NCBI GenBank assembly: GCA_021784615.1
Contig: JAJYHU010000203.1
Coordinates: 1-7,694 of the forward strand
DNA from: Acidobacteriota bacterium
GTDB lineage: Bacteria > Acidobacteriota > Terriglobia > UBA7540
Length of the DNA: 7,694 bases
Direction of reading: 5' to 3'
Positions 1 through 6,432 of the stretch are shown here, piece by piece. Both the position numbers and the translations under genes were made by a program. Numbering within the stretch: position 1 is the first letter of the stretch; the number at the start of each line of letters is the position of its first letter. The notes beneath the pieces are model-generated. The model was not told where the DNA came from, ran no database searches, and saw only the letters and a list, made by a program, of their open reading frames with translations.

Positions 1-1
1 G

Positions 2-55
2 AATGCCGATGGCAGGCGCGTGAATGAAATTGCCCGAGCGAAACTTGGCGGATAA
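2..55 (+). CDS. possible C-terminal end of an upstream gene (partial)
   Basis: The frame starting at base 2 is open from the window edge and reads NADGRRVNEIARAKLGG before a TAA at 53-55. The mix of charged and small residues looks like an ordinary soluble protein tail, and the next REP-like repeat begins only 5 bases later, where an intergenic region would be expected to start. The piece is only 17 codons long, so it cannot be assigned to a family, and the open frame could be chance. The complementary strand is also open over this short distance. Low confidence. Confidence 0.3.
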   Translation, partial: NADGRRVNEIARAKLGG

Positions 56-59
56 CCCA

Positions 60-85
60 CTGTAGCGGCGAACTGCGTTCGCCCG
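60..85 (+). repeat. REP-like palindromic repeat, copy 1 (forward)
   Basis: CTGTAGCGGCGA at 60-71 starts a small hairpin: GGCGAA (67-72), loop CTGCG, TTCGCC (78-83). The 12-base core is the exact reverse complement of TCGCCGCTACAG at 144-155, so copies 1 and 2 form an inverted pair about 95 bp across. That arrangement resembles REP doublets (BIME-like elements) in bacterial intergenic DNA. The stem tip differs from the other copies while the flanking core is kept, as expected for members of a dispersed family. Confidence 0.6.
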
Positions 86-130
86 AATTTTTCTTTACGA
101 TCAGGAAGCAGTGCTTGCCGCCGAGAAATC

Positions 131-157
131 CGGCGATCATAGATCGCCGCTACAGAA
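131..157 (-). repeat. REP-like palindromic repeat, copy 2 (reverse)
   Basis: CGGCGATC (131-138), loop ATA, GATCGCCG (142-149) is a perfect 8-bp stem, followed by CTACAGAA. The full 27 bases recur identically at 789-815, and the 3' half is the reverse complement of copy 1. It lies in intergenic DNA upstream of the small unknown gene. A structural role such as a transcript-end hairpin or a gyrase/IHF site is possible but not shown. Confidence 0.75.
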
Positions 158-165
158 GCTGGTAG

Positions 166-215
166 CTGGGCGTCAACCAAAGGCCCACAGCACAAAATCG
201 GTGCTGTGGCTATCG
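166..215 (+). repeat. flanking repeat, upstream copy, with perfect 9-bp hairpin
   Basis: The segment around AAAGGCCCA (179-187) and AAAATCGGTGC (194-204), ending GGCTATCGG, is repeated with small differences at 752-791 on the other side of the small unknown gene. In this copy CCACAGCAC (185-193) and GTGCTGTGG (201-209) form a perfect 9-bp stem around the 7-base loop AAAATCG. The downstream copy lacks most of this stem. There is no U-tract, so it is a poor intrinsic terminator. Ending about 14-20 bases before the ATG at 229, the hairpin could affect initiation, but that is speculation. Confidence 0.6.
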
Positions 216-228
216 GCAGCGGCATCTT

Positions 229-582
229 ATGCCTAAATACAAGGTTCTCAAGTGCGTCGCCCATAATATCGGGCATTTATTTACGAGCTTGATGAACTAC
301 ACGGGCGATGACTACGTTATGGGGCATCTGCTCAATTCTGCCCGGTCGACGGGGCAGGATACTCTCACTATCGACTTTGTAAGGGGAGAAGCAGGACCGC
401 CGGAGTTGATCGGGCCACCAATCTCAGACGTTCCGCAATGGTACACGAAAATGTTCTGGGACATGGTGGAGCGCCAGGGATCTGACCGCTCGCTGATTCA
501 GAATGCGATTCTGACACTGCGTTACGACATCAGCATTGAACGGCCAGTGAAAGTTGCTCCTGAACTAAGGGAAAGCCCGTAG
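229..582 (+). CDS. hypothetical protein, apparently cut short by an in-frame TAG
   Basis: I do not recognise this 117-residue protein. It begins MPKYKVLKCVAHNIGHLFTS and reads like a soluble cytoplasmic protein, with no signal peptide or membrane segment. Visible stretches include a His/Asn-containing N-terminus (residues 8-25), a short beta-like segment TLTIDFVRG (about 46-54) and a C-terminal part with ILTLRYDISIERP (about 94-106). It ends at TAG 580-582, but the same frame continues for 46 more protein-like codons to a TGA at 721-723. I therefore read it as the first 117 codons of a 163-residue protein carrying a nonsense mutation. A natural shorter protein, readthrough or a sequencing error is also possible. 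No strong Shine-Dalgarno precedes the ATG, and the in-frame TAG at 163-165 limits extension upstream. Related repeats flank the gene on both sides. Confidence 0.55.
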   Translation: MPKYKVLKCVAHNIGHLFTSLMNYTGDDYVMGHLLNSARSTGQDTLTIDFVRGEAGPPELIGPPISDVPQWYTKMFWDMVERQGSDRSLIQNAILTLRYDISIERPVKVAPELRESP

Positions 583-723
583 GTTTGCGACGTTGGGATT
601 ACGGACATCCGCGGGAAAGAGTATTCGGCTCGCTTTACAGGCTGGTGGTTTCCAGAGAGCCTGCACCAGCCGGAGTTGAAGAAAAGTTGGTGGACGAAGA
701 TTTGGAAATGGCTTGGGAGCTGA
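583..723 (+). pseudogene. in-frame continuation of the hypothetical gene after the TAG
   Basis: Directly after TAG 580-582 the same frame stays open for 46 codons to TGA 721-723. It begins VCDVGITDIRGKEYSARFTG and continues into a Trp-rich end (WWFPES, then SWWTKIWKWLGS). An alternating beta-strand pattern followed by tryptophans and lysines is what one expects of real coding sequence, and no start codon with a ribosome-binding site serves this part alone. Joined to the upstream 117 codons it would give a compact 163-residue protein. I infer a decayed or readthrough C-terminus. The sequence could also be open by chance, but its composition argues against that. Confidence 0.5.
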
Positions 724-751
724 TTGCGGTCAGCGCATGTTTTCCCGGCCG

Positions 752-791
752 TGGGTCGCAAAAGGCCCAAAATCGGTGCCTTGGCTACCGG
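752..791 (+). repeat. flanking repeat, downstream copy
   Basis: GGGTCGCAAAAGGCCCA (753-769), AAATCGGTGCC and GGCTACCGG match the segment at 166-215 with a few indels and substitutions, including loss of most of the 9-bp hairpin. It runs directly into the REP-like palindrome at 789-815. In the upstream copy the order is reversed, with the palindrome first. The small unknown gene is thus bracketed by related sequence, which suggests past duplication or rearrangement around it. Confidence 0.5.
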
Positions 792-815
792 CGATCATAG
801 ATCGCCGCTACAGAA
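789..815 (-). repeat. REP-like palindromic repeat, copy 3 (reverse)
   Basis: This is identical over 27 bases to copy 2 at 131-157: stem CGGCGATC, loop ATA, GATCGCCG, then CTACAGAA. It sits 2 bases before the GTG at 818 that I choose as the start of the OPT transporter. Any upstream start (TTG 713, ATG 737) would force translation through this dispersed repeat, which is strong evidence against those longer forms. Confidence 0.75.
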
Positions 816-817
816 AC

Positions 818-2959
818 GTGGGAACTGAACCGATAGCTCAGCAAGCGAATGACAAAGTCGCGTTCCAGCCATATGTTCCGGCGAACGTGATCATGCCGGA
901 ATTTACCCTCCGGGCGGTGTTGCTGGGAGCTTTCCTGGGAATTATTTTCGGGGCGGTTTCAGTCTACCTCGCTTTGCGCGCCGGGCTTACAGTGAGCGCT
1001 TCGATACCCGTGGCCGTCATTTCCATCACGATCTTCAAGTGGCTGGGCAAGTCCACCATCCTTGAAAACAACATTGTGCAGACGGTGGGATCGGCCGGCG
1101 AATCGATCGCTGCGGGAACGGTCTTTACCCTCCCGGCGTTGATATTTCTGGGTTACTCTCTGGACTATTCGCGCATCTTTCCCCTGGCGCTGGCCGGAGG
1201 CCTGCTGGGTGTTCTTTTTGTCGTTCCCTTGCGCAACGCTTTGGTGGTCAAGGAACACGGCAATCTGGTTTTCCCGGAAGGCAAAGCTTGTGCCGACGTT
1301 CTCATAACGGGTGAGAAGGGCGGCATCCAGGCGGGCAGGGTTTTCGGCGGGGCGGCCATCGGCATCGCCTACAAATTTCTGATGGGAGAGACGGGCGGAT
1401 TGTGCTTCTGGAAAGCGCAGCCGGAGTGGCACCCGCTCTGGTATCCCGGAGCGACTTTGGCCGGCGAGATCACGCCGGAATATCTGGGTGTCGGATACAT
1501 CATCGGCACGCGGATCGCGGGAATCATGGTGGCCGGAGGAGTTCTTTCCTGGCTGGTGCTGATTCCCATCATCAAGTTTTTTGGCGATCAACTGCCCGGA
1601 GTCATCTATCCGGGCACCATCCGCATTGCCCAGATGACGCCGACCGAGATCTGGAGCAGTTACATTCGCTACATCGGCGCCGGCGCGGTCACCATGGCCG
1701 GAATCATCACGCTGGTAAGAACCTTCCCTACGATTATCAGCTCCTTTCAATCCACCTTCAAGCAACTGAAACAGAGCAAGCTGGGCGCGGCGGCGCAATC
1801 GGTCGAGCGCACGGCCCGCGACCTTCCGCTGCCTTTGATTGCCGGAGGCGCGGTAGTGGTGGTGGGATTTCTCTGGGCGCTCCTGGCGTTCCACATCAAC
1901 CCTCACGCTCATGGAAACTTCGTCTCCGCACTGTTGATGGTTCTGTTTGGGTTCTTCTTTGCCACCGTCTCCGCCCGGATCGTGGGCTTGATTGGAAGCT
2001 CCTCGAATCCCGTCTCGGGCATGACGATTGCCACTCTGATGGGAACCTGCCTGATCTTTCTGCTGGTGGGCTGGACGGGCGGAGAGTATTCAGCCATCGC
2101 GCTGAGCATTGGCGCTGTCGTCGCCATCGGCGGAGCCAGCGCCGGCGCCACAACGCAGGACCTGAAGACGGGATTTCTGGTGGGAGGAACGCCCAGCCGG
2201 CAGGAACTGGGTTACGCGATCGGAGTGATCACTTCGGTTTTTGTCGTCGGCTTGACGATGCAATTGCTCAATCGCAGCGCCACTTACGTCAAACCGATGC
2301 ACTTGTCGGGCGTGGCAATTACCGCCGCCATGAAATCGCAGGGAACCACGGTCTATCAGGGCCACTCTTACCAGGTTTACAGCGTGATCGGGTCTTCCAA
2401 AATCCCCGACGGCCGCTACTATTACGATCCCAGCCACAAGGCGATCGATTATCAGCAGGTAATGGGAATCGGCTCGACCAATTATCCCGCTCCGCAGGCC
2501 ACCCTGATGAGCGTGGTCATCAACGGCATCCTGACCAGGAAGCTTCCGTGGACCCTGGTGCTGTTCGGCGCCTTCACCGTCATTGTCTTAGAACTCTGCG
2601 GCATCCCGTCGCTGGCCTTCGCGGTGGGACTTTACCTGCCCATCTCAACCACCACGCCGATCTTTGTGGGCGGAATGGTCAAGTGGGCGGTCGAGCGGAG
2701 CGGCCGCAAAGAGGAAGCTGAATCGGAAACCGGCAGTGGAGCGCTGTTTAGTTCCGGCTTGATTGCCGGGGGATCTCTGGGCGGGCTGGCCCTTGCCACG
2801 GTGGTCGGTTTCCATAAAGAAGAAGCGTTCGCCATCGGGAGGCACTGGTTCCCGCATTTTGCCCAAAGCGACACCGTTGCGCTCCTCATTTTCGCCGGGC
2901 TGACCCTTCTGCTTTATTTCATGGCAAAATCCAACAACTCCACCAAGAACGCCACATGA
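818..2959 (+). CDS. OPT family oligopeptide/metal-chelate transporter
   Basis: This is a polytopic inner-membrane protein of the OPT superfamily (bacterial TIGR00733-like branch). The family imports small peptides or metal-chelate conjugates with protons, but the substrate cannot be read from the sequence. Numbering from GTG 818 (713 residues): the family N-terminal block FQPYVPA...MPEFTLRAVL (16-35) leads into the first helix. NNIVQTVGSAGES (84-96), GNLVFPEGKACADVL (148-162), NPVSGMTI (397-404), SAGATTQDLKTGFLVGGTP (441-459) and YPAPQATLM (556-564) are typical OPT signatures. A hydrophilic, Tyr-rich segment lies at about 506-555, and the C-terminus ends with hydrophobic helices. The frame is open back to TTG 713, but that stretch contains a dispersed palindromic repeat, so I prefer GTG 818 despite a weak ribosome-binding site. 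The length is normal for the family. The rhomboid gene follows 51 bp later on the same strand and may be cotranscribed. Confidence 0.92.
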   Translation: MGTEPIAQQANDKVAFQPYVPANVIMPEFTLRAVLLGAFLGIIFGAVSVYLALRAGLTVSASIPVAVISITIFKWLGKSTILENNIVQTVGSAGESIAAGTVFTLPALIFLGYSLDYSRIFPLALAGGLLGVLFVVPLRNALVVKEHGNLVFPEGKACADVLITGEKGGIQAGRVFGGAAIGIAYKFLMGETGGLCFWKAQPEWHPLWYPGATLAGEITPEYLGVGYIIGTRIAGIMVAGGVLSWLVLIPIIKFFGDQLPGVIYPGTIRIAQMTPTEIWSSYIRYIGAGAVTMAGIITLVRTFPTIISSFQSTFKQLKQSKLGAAAQSVERTARDLPLPLIAGGAVVVVGFLWALLAFHINPHAHGNFVSALLMVLFGFFFATVSARIVGLIGSSSNPVSGMTIATLMGTCLIFLLVGWTGGEYSAIALSIGAVVAIGGASAGATTQDLKTGFLVGGTPSRQELGYAIGVITSVFVVGLTMQLLNRSATYVKPMHLSGVAITAAMKSQGTTVYQGHSYQVYSVIGSSKIPDGRYYYDPSHKAIDYQQVMGIGSTNYPAPQATLMSVVINGILTRKLPWTLVLFGAFTVIVLELCGIPSLAFAVGLYLPISTTTPIFVGGMVKWAVERSGRKEEAESETGSGALFSSGLIAGGSLGGLALATVVGFHKEEAFAIGRHWFPHFAQSDTVALLIFAGLTLLLYFMAKSNNSTKNAT

Positions 2960-3010
2960 CCACCGGCGGGAATATCGCCCTCATCTGTTTCTTGTGGTAG
3001 GCTTCAAATA

Positions 3011-3757
3011 ATGTCCTATTACCGCCAATCGGTGATGTCGTTCTTTCCTCCGCTGACGCGGATGGTGAAGGCGCTGGTGGTTGTCACCTCGGGTGTTTTT
3101 CTGCTGACGTATCTTCCGGCCAAGATGTTCGGCTGGTACGCGCCTTACCTCTGGTTCAGCCTACAGCCTTACGATGTCCTCCATCGCCTTTACCTGTGGC
3201 AACTGGTCACCTATCTCTTTCTGCATGGCGGCTTCTTCCACATTTTATTCAACATGTTTGCCTTGTGGATGTTCGGGTCGGACCTTGAAAGGCTCTGGGG
3301 AGGGCCCAAGTTTCTCTACTTCTATTTCTTGACCGGGATCGGGGCGGGCGTCTTTGACGTTGTCCTCACCTCGATGTTCGGGCCGTCCTATCCAACCGCC
3401 ACCATCGGAGCCTCGGGAGCCATTTACGGGTTGTTGCTAGCCTTTGGCCTGCTCTTTCCGGACCGGCCCATCTTTCTCTGGTTTGTCATTCCCATCAAGG
3501 CCAAGTGGTTCGTGCTGATCATTGGGGCCATCGAATTCTTCAGCGAGGTCAGCGGACCCGGTTCCAACATTGCTCACCTTGCCCACCTTGGCGGGATGCT
3601 GGTCGCCTACCTTTATCTGCGCGGCGGAGGGTTCTCCGGCCGCTTTCAACTCCGTTACCAGGAATGGCAACGGGACCGGCTGCGGAACAAGTTTGAGGTT
3701 TATATGCGCGAGCATGATAAAGATAAGAAGAAAGACTCCGACCCTTGGATCAACTAA
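3011..3757 (+). CDS. rhomboid family intramembrane serine protease
   Basis: This 248-residue membrane protease would cleave transmembrane segments of other proteins inside the inner membrane. The rhomboid signature is complete. HGGFFHILFNM has the HxxxN motif (H77, N81, oxyanion side chain), GASGAIYG carries the nucleophile S135, and HLAHLGG carries the catalytic H192. Hydrophobic helices run from about residue 20 to 205 in a six-helix core. The C-terminal tail (about 210-248) is highly charged, rich in Arg, Lys and Asp (RNKFEVYMREHDKDKKKDSD), and presumably cytoplasmic. The ATG at 3011 has only a weak purine-rich element (TAGG) upstream. An alternative ATG at 3035 would remove eight residues without touching the core. 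The substrate is unknown. Linkage to the OPT gene is by proximity only. Confidence 0.93.
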   Translation: MSYYRQSVMSFFPPLTRMVKALVVVTSGVFLLTYLPAKMFGWYAPYLWFSLQPYDVLHRLYLWQLVTYLFLHGGFFHILFNMFALWMFGSDLERLWGGPKFLYFYFLTGIGAGVFDVVLTSMFGPSYPTATIGASGAIYGLLLAFGLLFPDRPIFLWFVIPIKAKWFVLIIGAIEFFSEVSGPGSNIAHLAHLGGMLVAYLYLRGGGFSGRFQLRYQEWQRDRLRNKFEVYMREHDKDKKKDSDPWIN

Positions 3758-3783
3758 AGAATTCCCACGCGGCGCAACTCCTA

Positions 3784-3813
3784 TTGACGGCGCCGAAGGC
3801 GGAATGGTAGATT
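3784..3813 (+). promoter_or_regulatory. putative sigma70-type promoter for the B12 operon
   Basis: TTGACG (3784-3789) and TAGATT (3808-3813) are separated by 18 bp, and TGG directly before the -10 gives an extended -10 element. Transcription would start near 3820, about 25 bases ahead of the riboswitch P1 helix, a sensible distance. It lies in the gap after the rhomboid stop, so the B12 genes probably have their own promoter. Predicted by eye. Confidence 0.5.
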
Positions 3814-3844
3814 CAATCCCGCAGCTTGTTCTTTGAAAACTCAA

Positions 3845-4020
3845 GTTCCTGTGGTGCCCCGCAAGAGCGGAGTCAAAAGGAAAGGCCGTGAAAATCGGCC
3901 GCGGTCCCGCCACTGTAATCGGCGAGTTGGATCTTCAGTCAAAAAGCCACTGTCCGAATCCGGGATGGGAAGGCGGAAGGTTCTGCAATAACCCGAAAGC
4001 CAGGAAGCCTGCCCAGGAAC
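3845..4020 (+). ncRNA. cobalamin (B12) riboswitch
   Basis: This RNA aptamer binds a cobalamin in the nascent mRNA and represses the B12-uptake genes when the vitamin is abundant. The conserved elements occur in the right order: GTTCCTG (3845-3851) pairing perfectly with CAGGAAC (4014-4020) as P1; GGTGCC (3853-3858); the segment GTGAAAATCGGCCGCGGTCC leading into CCGCCACTGTAA (3907-3918); a second GCCACTG (3946-3952); GGGAAGGCGG (3967-3976); and the B12 box AGCCAGGAAGCCTGCC (3998-4013). The box differs slightly from the usual AGYCAGGAGACCTGCC. The output stage appears to be the downstream hairpin at 4134-4180 rather than a terminator. The natural ligand form (adenosyl- or methyl-/hydroxocobalamin) is not decided here. 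Confidence 0.95.
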
Positions 4021-4133
4021 CATCACTCAACTTAACTCTTCGACGGAAAGAGGATTAAGGAAGACTTGCCACGGCCTTCCAGTTCCTGTTCGAGGGATTG
4101 GGAGGCTTTTCGCTTTTCAGGCTGGTCTCCACG

Positions 4134-4180
4134 CATCCTTCCGTCCGGAACGCCCGTCATGCAAACGGGCAGAAAGGATG
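4134..4180 (+). promoter_or_regulatory. putative Shine-Dalgarno-sequestering hairpin (riboswitch expression platform)
   Basis: CATCCTT (4134-4140) is complementary to AAGGATG (4174-4180), which contains the ribosome-binding site of the receptor gene starting at 4186. Inside this helix GCCCGT (4152-4157) and ACGGGC (4165-4170) form a second perfect stem with loop CATGCAA. The structure would block ribosome entry, so control is probably at translation initiation. An AGGAT at 4051-4055 could pair with ATCCT at 4135-4139 as a weak alternative partner. A kissing interaction with the aptamer is usual for this class but I could not assign it. Confidence 0.5.
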
Positions 4181-4185
4181 GAACC

Positions 4186-6417
4186 ATGAGGTTTGGTAGT
4201 CATCGACCCTTATTTTTCCACTTGTTGTTTTTGTTGCTCATCAGTACTGTCGCGGCCCACGCAGCGACACTTCGCGGCACAGTTCTTGACCCCAAAGGGG
4301 TGAACGTGCCTGACGCGCGCGTGCGTCTGCTCAACCCTCGCGGGACGGAGGTCGCGCACACCGTGACTGACGACCGCGGGCGCTTCCACTTTGAGGGCCT
4401 GGCAACGGGGCGCTACATGGTTGAAGTCTCCTTATCGGGCTTTGAAACTACCTCCTCTAAGGCAAGGTCCGGCCAAACGGTTCGGGTTGTTTTGCCGCTC
4501 GCTCCTATCCATGAAAACGTTATTGTGACGGCCACGCGCACCGCCGCGACCACCGGCGAGGTGGGCTCAAGCGTCAGCGTCATTACCCGAAAACAGATTG
4601 TCAACAGGGATACGCCTTTTGTAAGCGATTTGCTCCAGTCGCTGCCGGGCATCACGGTGGTGCGCAACGGCGCACCAGGAGGGGTAACTTCTGTTTTCGC
4701 TCAGGGAGGGGACAGCGATTACAACAAGGTGCTCCTGGACGGCATTCCCTTGAACGAACCGGGCGGCAGCTTCGACTTCAGCACCCTTACCACCAACAAC
4801 ATCCAACGGGTAGAGGTTGTTCGAGGCTCGGAATCGGCCCTTTTTGGCTCCGACGCCATGTCAAGCGTCATTCAGCTCTTCACGCGCCAGGGAAATCCGG
4901 AAACGAAGCGCCCTCACTTTTCCATGAGCGGCGAAGGCGGCAAGAACTCCACATGGGACGGGCACGGGTCCGTAACCGGCGGCGACGGCCCTTTCGATTA
5001 CAGCCTGGCCGGCGGCCGCTTCAGCACCGATAATCAGTCCCCGAACGATTTTTTCCACGTCACCTCGCTTTCAGGAAACTTTGGCTTGAAGGCGGGCAGG
5101 GCGACCACCCTGCGACTGATCCTTATGGGCGAGTTCGGCCTTGCTGGAACGCCGGGCCAAACCGCCTTCGGGCCTCCTGTCCTCGATGCATCCTTCCGGC
5201 GGCGCGATGGCTACGGCGCATTTTCGATTCACAACCAGACAACTTCCTCCTGGGACCAGCAACTGACGTTTACCTATTCCAGATCGCGTCAAGTCTCCCT
5301 CGACCTTGGCCAAGGAGCTCCCTTTACGCCTTCCTATGAAGGCCATGTGGCGGCGTATCCCTATCTCGATTATGCGTCGAATTACCTCAACGACGAGTGG
5401 CGTGACCATGCAAGCTACCAGATTAACTGGGAAGGCGCGCCTTTGGGAGGCAGGTTCGGACAGCATGTGGACACCTTTGCATTCGACTGGGACGGGGAGC
5501 ACGCATTTCTCGTCGACCGGTTCGCGCAGGACCCTGCGACCAGCGCGCGGCGAAACAATTTTGGGTATACTTTCCAGGACCAGACCATGTGGGGCCGCTT
5601 TTCGCTCGGCAACGGAGTCCGGATTGACGATAATGGCAGCTTTGGAACGGTGGTCGTGCCGCGCAGTTCGCTCGCTTATCTATTGAGAAACGGCGGAGGC
5701 TTTTGGGGAGCCACAAGGCTTAAATTCAATTTCGGCCTGGGAGTCAAGGAGCCAAGCTTTCTGGAGTCCTACGCCAACAGTCCATATTTTGTGGGGAACC
5801 CGAATCTGGCCCCGGAGCGCGCTCGGACGCTGGATTACGGTGTGGAGCAACGCTTCTGGCAGGGCCGTGCCCGGCTTGAATTGGACGGGTTTGACAACGT
5901 GTTCCGCGATCAAATTGCCTTTGAAACAACGAACTTCGTGACTTACAGCGGAACTTATTTCAATATCGGAAGGGCCCGTGCCAAGGGCGTGGAAGCCACT
6001 ATCGAGCTTGCGCCACTCTCGAGCTTGCGGCTTAGCGGCAATTACACTTATCTTGATTCGGAGGTTATCGACAGCGGCAACCCGTATTCTCCGGCATTGG
6101 CAGACGGGCAGTGGCTCTTGAGGCGGCCTCGGCACTCCGGTTCCCTGCGGATTGACTGGAACTGGCGCCGGATGAACGTGACGTCCACCACTGTGTTCAT
6201 GGGCCGGCGGGTCGACAGCGATTTTCTGGGACTACAACCGCCGCTGCTTTGGAATAACGGATACACCAACTCGGACCTGGCTTGGAGTTACCGTTCGGCC
6301 TATCATCTTGATTATTATGGAGTGATTGAGAATCTCTTCAATCAAAAGTATATGGAAATCCTGGGATATCCGGCATTGAAACTCACCTATCGAGCCGGAA
6401 TTCGGGTAGAATTCTGA
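4186..6417 (+). CDS. TonB-dependent outer-membrane receptor, BtuB-like (cobalamin uptake)
   Basis: This 743-residue outer-membrane beta-barrel receptor would import corrinoids using energy passed by TonB-ExbBD. From ATG 4186 it has a signal peptide (1 to about 27, hydrophobic FFHLLFLLLIS then AHA-A). A carboxypeptidase-like regulatory domain follows (about 28-105, beginning ATLRGTVLDPKG and ending near GFETTS). Next are a TonB-box-like ENVIVTATRT (110-119), a plug domain (about 125-235, with SLPGITVVRNG, LLDGIPLNEPGG, RVEVVRGSESALFGSDA and IQLFTRQG), and a long barrel ending in an aromatic residue (RVEF), the usual outer-membrane assembly signal. The start is chosen because AAAGGA lies 7 bases upstream and the signal peptide then begins at once. 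TTG 4066 and ATG 4159 in the same frame would put riboswitch-leader sequence into the protein. Substrate assignment rests on the cobalamin riboswitch and neighbours. The barrel alone would only say TonB-dependent receptor. Confidence 0.88.
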   Translation: MRFGSHRPLFFHLLFLLLISTVAAHAATLRGTVLDPKGVNVPDARVRLLNPRGTEVAHTVTDDRGRFHFEGLATGRYMVEVSLSGFETTSSKARSGQTVRVVLPLAPIHENVIVTATRTAATTGEVGSSVSVITRKQIVNRDTPFVSDLLQSLPGITVVRNGAPGGVTSVFAQGGDSDYNKVLLDGIPLNEPGGSFDFSTLTTNNIQRVEVVRGSESALFGSDAMSSVIQLFTRQGNPETKRPHFSMSGEGGKNSTWDGHGSVTGGDGPFDYSLAGGRFSTDNQSPNDFFHVTSLSGNFGLKAGRATTLRLILMGEFGLAGTPGQTAFGPPVLDASFRRRDGYGAFSIHNQTTSSWDQQLTFTYSRSRQVSLDLGQGAPFTPSYEGHVAAYPYLDYASNYLNDEWRDHASYQINWEGAPLGGRFGQHVDTFAFDWDGEHAFLVDRFAQDPATSARRNNFGYTFQDQTMWGRFSLGNGVRIDDNGSFGTVVVPRSSLAYLLRNGGGFWGATRLKFNFGLGVKEPSFLESYANSPYFVGNPNLAPERARTLDYGVEQRFWQGRARLELDGFDNVFRDQIAFETTNFVTYSGTYFNIGRARAKGVEATIELAPLSSLRLSGNYTYLDSEVIDSGNPYSPALADGQWLLRRPRHSGSLRIDWNWRRMNVTSTTVFMGRRVDSDFLGLQPPLLWNNGYTNSDLAWSYRSAYHLDYYGVIENLFNQKYMEILGYPALKLTYRAGIRVEF

Positions 6418-6432
6418 AAGAAGGAGATAACG

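Noticed and set aside
60..157. CRISPR array suggested by repeated palindromes
   Set aside because: Only two copies here, in opposite orientation, with no regular spacers and no cas genes.
959..1912. Long open frame of 317 codons on the minus strand inside the OPT gene
   Set aside because: It is antisense to a clear OPT protein, rich in Arg, Gln, Asp and His in the pattern produced by a GC-biased shadow frame, and has no recognisable domain.
1402..2721. Long open frame of 439 codons on the plus strand overlapping the OPT gene
   Set aside because: It is an alternative frame of the OPT gene, full of Arg/His/Gly repeats typical of a frame shadow. The OPT frame carries all family motifs over the same bases.
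2963..2980. GGCG ... CGCC in the gap between the OPT and rhomboid genes as a terminator
   Set aside because: Only a 4-bp stem with no T-tract, so too weak to call.
3775..3800. GGCGC ... GCGCC inverted repeat after the rhomboid gene as a terminator
   Set aside because: The loop is long and no T-run follows. The bases are better explained as part of the promoter region.
3437..3913. Minus-strand open frame across the rhomboid end and the riboswitch
   Set aside because: It is antisense to the rhomboid catalytic region and to the conserved riboswitch. The translated sequence is low in recognisable structure.
4066..4185. In-frame N-terminal extension of the TonB-dependent receptor from TTG 4066 or ATG 4159
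   Set aside because: It would place leader RNA structure in the coding region and bury the signal peptide. ATG 4186 has a good Shine-Dalgarno and starts a normal signal sequence.
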